NCBI RefSeq assembly: GCF_963676685.1
Contig: NC_092345.1
Span: forward strand, 75,319,960 to 75,383,959
Direction of reading: 5' to 3'
Length of the DNA: 64,000 bases
Source of the DNA: Mytilus edulis
Taxonomy: Eukaryota > Mollusca > Bivalvia > Mytilida > Mytilidae
The position numbers were made by a program, and so were the translations under genes. The notes under the pieces are model-generated. The model did no database searches. It saw only the letters and a list, made by a program, of their open reading frames with translations, and was not told the DNA's origin. Positions 48,540 to 60,500 of this stretch are shown piece after piece (position 1 is the first letter of the stretch; each line of letters starts with the position of its first letter).

Positions 48540-51500
48540 TCGTTGCGTGGGGTATAATTATCTATGTCATCAGTGATCGACACATATATAATTTAAACGT
48601 TTTTTTTTCAAGCTTTGCTTTTTTACAATAAAAGAGTTTTTGCATGAATACTGATGAATATTATCTCCCATCTACAGTGTAAAAATCTACTAAGGACAAT
48701 AATCATACAATAACCCTATATTATTTCTACAACACATCATTACAGTTTCAGTAAACAAAGAAAAGGATTTAAAATTGAAAAGGAAAGCATTTCAACTGAA
48801 AAAAAAACATTACTTCCTTTTACACTCTGACAACTTTACAGCTCTAAAATTTCATCTTTATTTTAAAACCTTAAAAAAAAACTGTAACAACTTAAAATTA
48901 TTACTCCTGTCTTCACCCTTCTAACTATGCTTAATTTGTAACACCTACCTATAATATGTTCCCCAGGTAAATGATCTGATGATCTTCCAGTTTTCTGAAC
49001 TTTCCCTTTTTTCATACTATGTTTAGATGTAGTCTTTTGGTTCTGATGAGAAATTAAAGCACTATGCTGAAGTCCTTGATGAGCACTAAATAATTCAGCA
49101 TCAGAGAGATTCCCTAAGTGTCCACCACTTTTACCACTCTGATGAAAGTTTTCATCACTACTTTCAGGCAAAATCATGTGAGGAATATTGTCAACATTTT
49201 TATCCTCCATTTGAAAATGATGATGTCCATTTTCTATTAGACGGTTATTAAATGAATGAAGTGACGAGGGGCCATCTTTTGACGGAATGAAGTCTGAATA
49301 AGTCCTTAAAAATTCAGCACTGTTCCGTGTATTGTCACCTTGAATAAGACTTTCACCAGATAATGGCCGCTTTACTATATCTACACCAGAACTCTGGAAC
49401 ACTGATTGGTTTCCAACACCGGTTTGATTCAAACTTTCTATAGCTCTAAATGAAGTCATGGATCTCTCAAAACCAGACATACGAGCCTGAAGTCTTGCTA
49501 TTTCAGCATCCTGTAGTGAATAAATAATTATTTTTCATAAACTGATATTAAAGTACATGCTATTTACAATAACTATCAAATATGATAGATAAAATAAATT
49601 AAAAAAAAGACATATAAATGATTATAGAATAAGGAGATGTGCCAGGTATGATTGCCAAAAAGACAACTTTTCAAGATTTAAGAATATTTAAGAATTATAG
49701 GTCACTGTAAGGCCTTCAACAATAAGCAAAACCCTTAAAATATAGTCAGCTATAAATGTTTATTTCAATCATGGTGTTACCTTTGTACTGAAAAAAATGT
49801 AATATATGGCAATTGTAATACCTATGGTACATATACTAATGAGGTAGCACATTTAATATCTGAATCAACTTGTCATTATACTGCAGAGCAGGGTTCACTT
49901 TTATCAATCCAAACCTATAATTCTCAACAAGATATAAATTATCAATCTGAATTTCAGTGGACACACATTCATGGAATTTAAAACTTAATTGAAAGTTTTA
50001 TTTACATAGATGTTTGTAAACTGTCATCCTTTCCCCTTTAAAAAGTTACTAAGAACAAGCATTTTAATTTCACTAAAATTACACTTTGAATTTCACTACA
50101 ATTACACTATGTGAATTTCACAAAAATTACATTATTTGAATTTCACTAAATTTACACTATTTCAATTTCACTAGAATTTCCGATTTGAATTTCAGTATTC
50201 AAGCCTATATTTCAGGGGATGAGCTTTCATTTCTGTGTACAAGTTTTCATTTTAGTGGATAAGCTTTCATTGGATAATCTTATGTTTCATTGATAACCTC
50301 AAACATGCTTGAGTTTTACCTTCAGTATCAATGATTCATTAGCAGCATTGACTACTTTCTTCTTTGCCTCCATTTCATTATTTATTTCCTCCAACTGATC
50401 TTGAAGTTTTTCAAATTGTTCCTGATAATGAATTTCTAAGTCTTTAATCTGGCTTTCTCTTTCCATCAATTCTTTCTTTATCCTTTCCTTTTCTTTTTTC
50501 AAATCTTTCATTTCATCATGGAGGTTATCAAGCTGTAGAAAGTACATAAAAAAGTCATTAAAATACAAATGTCTGTTTGATAGACAGCATGAGACCTGTA
50601 AAACAGCACATCTTGAATTCCCCAACACAATATCATACAAGTGTAGCTGACTTTTAATATTACTTCTGTGGTCATCATTGTCATGAAAGGATTGTTATTG
50701 ATGAAACTTGGCATGAGCATAATGTAAAGACACCATAACCATAGAACAGGTCATATTTGTCTGACAAGCCCAATATAAGGATGGAAAAGACTTTTAAATT
50801 GCATAAAAAGAATCCTCTATATTTTGATAGTTGCAACTCCTTAGGTAAATTAATAAATTTTGTAATTAAAAAAACATTGATTGACAAACACACTTATCCA
50901 CTCTTTAAAATCAATGAAAACATTGAAACCAGGATTATCCCTTTTGACAAAAGTAGGGTTTGAACAATTCTCATCAAGAAAAATCAGAAATTAATAAGAT
51001 GTTCATGTAAAAATGTTATTATACAGCACCACCAATACTTTTTATTTTCATTTGTACACAATATACCCCCAAAAAATAAATATCATGTGGTGTTCAAACC
51101 TTACATATTTTATTTCCTTCGATAGCCCTTAAAACCTTTGCAACACAAATTGTATATCAATTATATATATATACAGTGCAATCTGTCTTATCCGACACAC
51201 TGCTGGGGGACCAGAAAAAATTGTCAGATTAAGCAGGGTGTGGGAATACTCAGGTTATTCCACAAGGATAGGCATATCTTGGGACAAGGAAAATGTGCTG
51301 ATTAAAGCAGAATGTTGGAATACTCAGGTGTCTGATAAGGCAGGTTACACTGTATTCTATATATTCTATCAATCAGATCATTCTTTTTTTTATTTAATTT
51401 TGAAGGGTTACCTCCTCTTGATGTCTTGCTTTAATTTGATTAATTTCACCATTCATCTGGTCAACCTCTGATGAGATTTTGGCTTGATTGTGTTTCTCTC

Positions 51501-54500
51501 TGGCCCTTGCAGCCCCTAGCTCCTCTGCAAGTCTAACAGTATCTGTCTCTCTTGACTATCAATAGAAATTTTATCATTAACCTAAAATGTTATTACCACA
51601 TCAGGGGTGTAGCTGAGTTGAAATAAAGTGCAAGCATATATCGCCGAGCGGAGCGCATCGATAATTTTTTGAGCTGATCGAAGCGAGGCGAAAAATTTTT
51701 TGGACCATTTTATGATGAAAATGATAAATACCCTATCTGTTTCTTACTATACCATATTTCAAGAAACGATAGTAACATCCTAGTGGGTTTCGTAATTTGG
51801 AATCCCGGGAACAGATAAGACACAAAATGACAAGCAAAAACTTTCAACATTGAAAACTAACTACAGATGAAAAACACGGACCCCAACTTTGGCTCCCATT
51901 TTTGCTGCAGTAGGTTGACTTTTGTTTCATGTTTTGACAACTCATCATTTGTTAGGCTAGACATATCAGGATAAGGGGGGTCAAACAATGTTATTTTCTT
52001 TGCAGTAACGTCTTGTGAAAACGATGTACATGGCTCATTTACATCTTTGCTGGGCAAATTAGATAAAACGTTTTGGCTTTCGTTATCCGCTGCCTTCTTG
52101 CTAAAATAAAAATCTAGCTTCTTCATTTTTATTTTTATTTCTACCGGGGTTAAACTTTGTGTCGTGATTGTAGTTGCAAGTACAGACACCGCCAGACACG
52201 ATAATCCGGAAAGACTAAAGACTATCCGAAATTCAATTTCAGGATTTTTTTTTTTTTGTGAAAAACATGTGCAAGCAAATGATTTTTTGCGTAAAGGCAG
52301 CTACGCGCCTGCACATACTCAAAATGAATTGCATATACTGATCTAAACAGAAAACAAGATAGAATAAAAGGATAATATTTTGGTATTCCTGGAGAAATCT
52401 TTAAAATCAAGGTAAGTTATTTAAGGAGGCATTGCACACATGTTAGACTATAGTAATGTTTAGTGGTTATATAAAAGTGAATTGATGTCATGTTACCCTT
52501 GTTTCTTGTCGAAGATACACATATTACTATGATTAAAAGTATCAAATATAGTTGATCTATTACATATAGCAACTGAAAACAGACCTATTTAAAAATCTTG
52601 GTATTGTTTAATGAACCATGAAAATAAGAACATTTATACCTCCTAGTAAGTTCATAGACCACCTATCAATATGATACTGCTACTAGGTACTGAGAAACAA
52701 ACCAAAGTGCTTTAACTTTAATAGCATGGTTCAAGAAACCGTAAAGATGAGGTCAAGCTCGGGTGAACCTTGTCAGACAGTTGTTTAAAATATATTAAAG
52801 ATAACTTGAAACCTAAAAATGCTTAAATTTTTTTATAAAATCTCATTACTGTAAATGAATATTCACCAGTAACATAAAAAAAGTCCTGAGAAACTTTCAA
52901 ACTTTTTAAACAGATATGTGCCCCTAGAAATAATTCTATCTACAAAAGTTACTACACTACCTGTTGCTTGTTTGCTATTTCCTCATACTCTCTGGTTATT
53001 TTCTCATTTTCCCTGTTTGTCTGTGATAGCATACGTCTGGTAGCCATGAACTCTCCATGTTGCTGCTGTAACTGCTCTCTGATTAATGATGATATATTGA
53101 TAAATAACAATCAGCAGCTAGAAACAGGGTAGATAACTGATGTTTATTTTCCACCCCTTTGCCTATATGGCTATATCAACCTGCTCAATTACTCTGTAAT
53201 TCTCATATTATTACTTTAAGACGTAAGCAGGCATTATCAGCCATGATACAATGGTGTTGAAGAAGATATCAATGACATCACAATGTGTGAGGAGACATTA
53301 TCAATCTTGTTTTTGTTGTCACTCATGGCTTATTTTTTGCAATATCAAGATGAAGAATACCCATAATGTATACATAGATGATACAATCATTAAGGTTTGT
53401 AATATCATCACGCACAGTCAGTTTGTAAAAATAATCAACTATCAGCAACTAATTTCACCAAAATGTTATGAGAAAAATATTTCTGTCATGGACATTTCAG
53501 TTTAACTTGCAATCAATTTTTTTCTGATTTTTTTTTTTTTGGCATTGCACTTTACTTGTTTTTCTTTATTTTCACTTTTTTGCATTTCTTTGAAAAAGGG
53601 GAATCTGCTTAAAACTAGAGACAAGATTATTTCTTACTCTTGGTCTCCTATATACAAGTGAAAACTTCATATCCTCACAACCCAAAATAAGAAATCGTTG
53701 TTTTTTGTAATATTGTTATATTCTATGTTTTAAAAAACTTGTAACAACTATTTATCATGCTAAACAATAAGGCTGTCATTTTATCCTGATGCTAGTTAAT
53801 TATTATATTATTAATTTAGATTAATTTTTCCATTAATGTATGGATAAATACCCTTTCTATCTTTTCCTCCAAATAATAATACTACCTTGTCAATCTTAAC
53901 TCCTGTGTAATTTCTACATTTTCATCCTTCAATTCATCAATCTGTAATTTTTGTCTATCTGTCAGCTGTGGGGAAAATAATCATAAATGAACTTCTGAAT
54001 ATGAGTACAATCAGTAATACATTAAAACTATTTATAAAGTAAGGATAAAATGCTTTAGATTTACACTTCACATTTGAATAATAATAAATCAACAGTACTA
54101 ATTTTCAGATACACAGCTTTTCAAGCCTGTTCAAGTGAAATCACCAGCAAACAAGTCTTTTGATTCATCAATGTCAAGATCATTTATTTTAATATTCAAG
54201 TGAAACTGTAAAAAGGATATGAAACATTCATTTAGAAACCTGATTTCAAACTTGGCCCAACAAATCCAAGTAAGATCCCTTACCCTTAAGTAGTCATGAC
54301 AACAGTACTGACTCCTGAAATAAATTTCAGAAACATTATATTCAATTTTGCTGTTTACATTCCTCTTTATCTATCTTTTATTTAAAATAATATCAAATTT
54401 ATCATAAAAATCACAACAGGCTTTTCAAATAGAACAATTATGAAGAATTTTAGCTAAGTTTGATGTTTGAATCTACTTTTGGCATATCACATAATCAACT

Positions 54501-57500
54501 ACTATTATCTCCATTTCAGACAATCATTATGTTTGTATACTGACCTTCTCAAGTTCATCTAACTTGGCCGTTTTAGACTGTAACTCTATCTGCTGTTTCT
54601 GAGCCAATGTGTCAGTCTGATGATATAACATCTTGGTTTCTTTAAGTTGTAACTGGGTTTCTTGTAATCGGTCATCCAGGTCTGAAATCTAAATCAAAAT
54701 GGCATTAAGTAATGTCATAAATGACATCAGAGTTAAAAGTTCAGTGCAACATTACATACTTTTATGATTATTTGAATTTTTTTTCAAGATGGCACTGGTA
54801 TAGATTCCCGATCGGCTATATTGACCACTGACTCATAGTCTTGTGGCTACTATAGCTGGAATGAAATCTATACCAGGGGTAAAAACATCCAGGCAATAGA
54901 ACAAAAATTCAGTAGACTTTTGTTCTAATTCAAACTAATTTATCATAGAAGTCCTTGCATTGGTTACCAACCTGTACAGTTCTTTCTTGAATTTCAGCTT
55001 CATATTTGCGTAAAGTGGAATCTAATTTTTGAATCCTTTGTTCCATTTCATTATGGTGTTCTTTGATTGTTTGATCAAGTCTAGCCACCTGAAAGCAATA
55101 ACAATATGGCTAATTTTATGACACATACTGGAAAAAGATGATACATGTATTGAAATATCTTTAATTTACCATCAGTTATCCTGAATAATGACACAAATCA
55201 TGAAATACTATTGAAGTTTTCCTTTCATAGGATGTAAGTCAAGGTGACACCATTGTCATTTACCTGTCATTTATTGATGTCTGGAATATCACAGTAAAAC
55301 AAGTAATGAAAGTATATGATAGTAACAGAATTTTGAAAAGTTTTGATTTTCATAAAATGCAGCTAAGTACCTACCTATTTATAGACACACAAGGGTAAAT
55401 TCACATGTCCAAGTCACATTAATGATTATGCATTTAATAAGGGAAAACATATTTTCCAAATTATATTTAAAAATTGAATTCTTAATAAAGCAGAACTTTT
55501 TAATATTATTATAAATTTTGATGCACAATGTACCATCTAAGCAATGGTATATAACCCCCATATAATTTATAAAATCACAACAACTGGCTCTATACCAAGA
55601 CCTTGGAGAGGCCCATAATGATTCCTGGCACTAAATAAAATCACTCATGGACTGCTTTTTACAAATCAGTTATTACATAACTAATAATAAGGATTCTCAA
55701 TCACTGAAAAAACACAGGTACTAGCAACTATTTACACAACAATAAACAACATTACCGTTTCATCGTACTGAAAGTTACAAATCAGGTTACGATCAAGAAG
55801 GAACAACAAAATAAGCATAAAATTCCATTAAATGTGTTTCTTCATGAAATTTAATTACAATATGATTGCTCTCAATATATCTTAGAACTCTTTAATTTCA
55901 TGCTAGAAAACAAAAATTAGAAACTTTATAAATTTCGGTCAAAACTAAGCACACTACGGTTTAAAACCTGATGAAATTACTAAAAGAAGCATTCAATTCT
56001 TAAGTTCAACTTTCAATTATAATAATAAAGCTGATATGTGTCTTGTGTTTCTGTTAAGTATATTTTCCAATTTGTTTTTGTTGTATAAACCTTTGTAACA
56101 GTTATGCATTTAACTATATTGATTTTTTTTGTCTTTCTAATATTCTTTACTTTGTCTGGTTTTTATAAAAGAACATTCAGTTTTATAAATATTTGATGAT
56201 AGGACAGATTGTTACTAATTAAAAACAAAATTATCCTTGCTTTGCCTCAGTTAACAATGTGTGTTATTTTTTTTTTTTTTTGGGGGGGGGGGGGGGTATG
56301 GTATGTTAGTCTATGACCCTCCCAACTAGGTGTTGTAATATATGGAATTATTGTGAGAACCACATGGTATTGTTTTCACAATTTTGAGGGATCACCCGGG
56401 ACACCCACCGGGTCATTGAAATAACCCGGGAATTCCAAAAATGACCCGATTTCACCTGTATTTCTTAGCCTTGAGATTGATTTCATAAGTAATATTCCTT
56501 TGAAATACCGGCAAATTCGTAATTCATCCATGAACAGGAAGTTCATCTAGCTATGTAAACTGTCAAATTAAGTGACCCATTAAGTGCATGGCTTCACTTG
56601 ACAGCTTTGGTGTCAAACACACTATTAATTAACACCAATTAAGTAGCTTTAGGTCGTAAATAAATTGCCCTGTTGTTTTACAAACATATTTCAACTAAGA
56701 GTTACTTCCCCTTATTTGTCACCATTCAAAATTATTCCTTATATTTACGTTTTATGGGTGAAAAAGATTAAATCATAAAAATATAAAATTCAAATACATA
56801 TTGAAAAATAACTTTCCTTATTTTTATACCTTTATACAATTTTTAATAATTAATAGGATTTAAAATGACTTAACCAAGTTAACATGCATTGATGTTTTGG
56901 TATCTTTGATATACATTATAAGAAAATGTACCATAAATACTAAAATTCAGCTCGAAAAAGTTTGTACACGTTATGACCTGAGATTTGATTCTTCAATGCA
57001 GGTCATGACCTGCATTTTCATCATCACAGGTTGACAGGTATGTGATATATATATATATTGAAGAGCAAATCTGTTTCAAGTAGGTAAACTTTGTAATCCT
57101 ACTGTTTATTCTAATAGATAAATGTATATTTAAAGACGAACGGCACTATGTGTAACAAGTAAAAGCCCTTGTAAAGATTGATAAATTACCTGAGATACTC
57201 TCTGTTGTAATTCTAGCTGTCTCTCATCTAATGTCTCTGTTAATTCTTGGTTTTAAGATTTATATAAATTACCCGAGATACTCTCTGCTGTAACTCTAGC
57301 TGTCTCTCGTCTAATGTCTCTGTTAATTCTTGGTTTTAAGATTTATATAAATTATCTGAGATACTCTCTGCTGTAATTCTAGCTGTCTCTCGTCTAATGT
57401 CTCTGTTAACTCTTGGTTTTAAGATTTATATAAATTACCTGAGATACTCTCTGCTGTAATTCTAGCTGTCTCTCATCTAATGTCGTTGTTTATTCTTGGT

Positions 57501-60500
57501 TTTAAGATTTATATAAATTACCTGAGATACTCTCTCCTGTAATTCTAGATGTCTCTCGTCTTATGTCTCTGTTAATTCTTGGTTTTAAGATTTCTATAAA
57601 TTACCTGAGATTCTCTCTGCTGTAATTCTAGCTGTCTCTCGTCTAATGTCTCTGTTAACTCTTGGTTTTAAGATTCATATAAATTACCTGAGATACCCGC
57701 TGTTGTAATTCTAGCTGTCTCTCGTCTAATGTCTCTGTTAATTCTTGGTTTTAAGATTTATATAAATTACCTGAGATACTCTCTGCTGTAATTCTAGCTG
57801 TCTCTCGTCTAATGTCTCTGTTAATTCTTGGACAGCATGTCTCTTCTCGTTCAACTCTTCTTGAGTTTTTCTAATAAAAAATAAAATTAATCAAAACAGA
57901 TAAATAACAGCTATACCATATATAATGTCAGAAAAAATAAAAAAATTCACAAAATTTTTCCTTCTCATATAATAAATAAAGAAAGGTTGATAACTTAAAC
58001 TGAGAGTGAATTCACAAAAAGACACATGCTGTCTAACCAGATACTATAACCACATGTTGAGATAAGTAAATTTGATTATCAACATTTAAGTTGGTACCCA
58101 ACACTAACTAAAATTAATTTGGCTCGTTTAATTTTCATAAAATTTTGACAAGGTATTTACATTAACCCTTTGACAAAAATATAAAAATTTCAAAAAATTT
58201 GAACCAACCGTTTTATCAGAAAAATTACACTGGTTATATAGCAGTTTGACAAACACTTATTTTGATCATTGAGAAGCTTAATATTCCCTTAACAACAAAA
58301 CGTAATTAAAACGTTTAGTTGATTTTACAGAGTTATCTCCCTGTAGTGTTAGGTACCACCTTAAAGGGGAACATATGAAAAAAAAATTGGCGAAAAAAAA
58401 CCCAATACATCATTCATTCTAGTAATGCTACAGAGATGGCCAGTTATCAATGTATACATTTAAAGATAAACAATGATTTATAAATATCAAATCTAACATT
58501 TATAACCTAATTAAGCTGTGATATAGATAGTTAGGTATACAGCATATTTGTAGACACTGATAATTGTCAACTTTAGTTATACATTTCAAGCATAGATTCT
58601 GAATTGACCTTTTTATATAGCAATATAATGTGACTAACTAAAACCTTGTACTCAAATCAATAGGTTATAGATGGTTTACTGTCGATTCATTATTATTCTT
58701 TGGATAACAATTTTTGAGAATTTCGTGGGTTAAAGTGAACCATGAAATTAAATGTTCAACGAATGCCAAATCCAGGGCTCACACTACTTCAGAATTATAG
58801 GGAGAAGTGACTTCTCTTTTTGAAACTGATAGGGAGAAGTGGTGAGATTTGAAAGAGAAGTGCTCATTCGCGCGGTGCGCTACAATGTTTGGATTTTACA
58901 AGGGCCATATGTAAATAATGTTCTTTTTATATTGTTCAATTCATATGAGTAAAAAATTACTATTAAAGTAACATTTGAAATTAAAAGTTGTTTAAGTTTT
59001 ACTAAGGTTGTTGTGAGAAACTACCAACTAAATATCTAGCACTAAAAAAAAAAAAATTATTTTAAAAAATGTAAAGAAATTATAATATATCAATTACAAT
59101 TTAATTAAAAATTATCTTGTGTATGAAATTCAGTGTTTCTCATAAAAAAATATAAAAGTTATTAAGCTGGGCCATAATATATTGGTGTTAGTATAATAAG
59201 TCTCAGAGTTAAGCAACTTTTTTTTAATCAATAGTTTGAAACAATCCATAAAAAATATAGGGAATTATATACACCAATCAATTAGATGTAACCAAAAGTC
59301 TCTTAATGCGTGTGGAATGCGTAATTTTTCCAATTTGGGATCAATATTCTTCTGTCAGCTGTTCCATCCGTGCGTCCGTAGTAATTATTGTAAAAGTACG
59401 GATTTCGGTCATAGCTGGTCCGGTTCAGATCCATAGTTTAGAAATCGGTCAATGGCGGACGAATGCAAGAAAATTTACAAAAATAAACGATGTTTGACAA
59501 GTTATTTGGAAAGGAACATGATGGTTTTAATGCAATACATGGATTAAAAATTTACTGGATGCAACTTTTATCACGTTTAAATGAAGTAACAAACGTATTT
59601 TGCCGCCGAAATTTAGGTTGATGTACGTTTTCCAGTAACAAGCACCCGAACTTGCGGAAATGCACGAAGTGATAAAAAGTTGTATTTTTATCAAATAACC
59701 TGCTACACACTGCGAAGACAATGCTTCAACCTCTTTTCTAAAGATAATGAATCGTTTATGTCTGAATTTCTTTAATTATCAGTAAAAAATTTATGTTTCA
59801 TCAACTTGGTAAAAATTGAAAATGTCCGATGACGGAAGCGACTGAAAGCGACTATCGTCAAGAACAGGGCGACTTGTTTTCGCTTTTGGGGGTCGGGGAA
59901 AGCGAAGTGACGGTCGGGAAGGCGACTTCTTCGCCCAAGTCGCCTGGTAGCGTGAGCCCTGCAAATCTCCTTTAGGCTTGTATACAATCTTCGGAAAAAC
60001 CATGAAAGTATTAAAATATCAATGAATATGTAAGTTTTCCTTAATCCAAGAAAATTGGTACCCACGAAAATAAGTGATTCCACAGTATATATTTTGAAGT
60101 TTTTAACAAAGTTCAATCTCATTATGACAACCTTAACTTGTGTATAAAATTAAAGTTTATACCTGAGAGAGTCTTTGAGATCCTCTATCATTTCTTCCTT
60201 AGCTTTACTTTCATACAACACTTTTTGTAAATGTTTACTTGTATCATCAGATTCACACTGGGCCTGGCTTTGTGTTATCTAACATTGAAATAAAAATAAA
60301 AAATAGAATCATTAGATTTAATGCAATTTAATATATGTCAAACATTTATCTACACATGAAAGATTCAATACACTTACATAAGGTGCAAAACCCATACTAT
60401 ATTGTGACATTGTTAGAAAATATTACATATTTCTATGAATTATTCATTTATATAGATTTTCTATTATCATATTAGTATCCTTTTTTACGGTAAAATAAAG

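Noticed and set aside
57185..57770. Seven extra exons encoding a repeated coiled coil
   Set aside because: Splicing them separately would need introns of about 23-26 nt, and reading through gives an in-frame stop; 83 is not a multiple of three.
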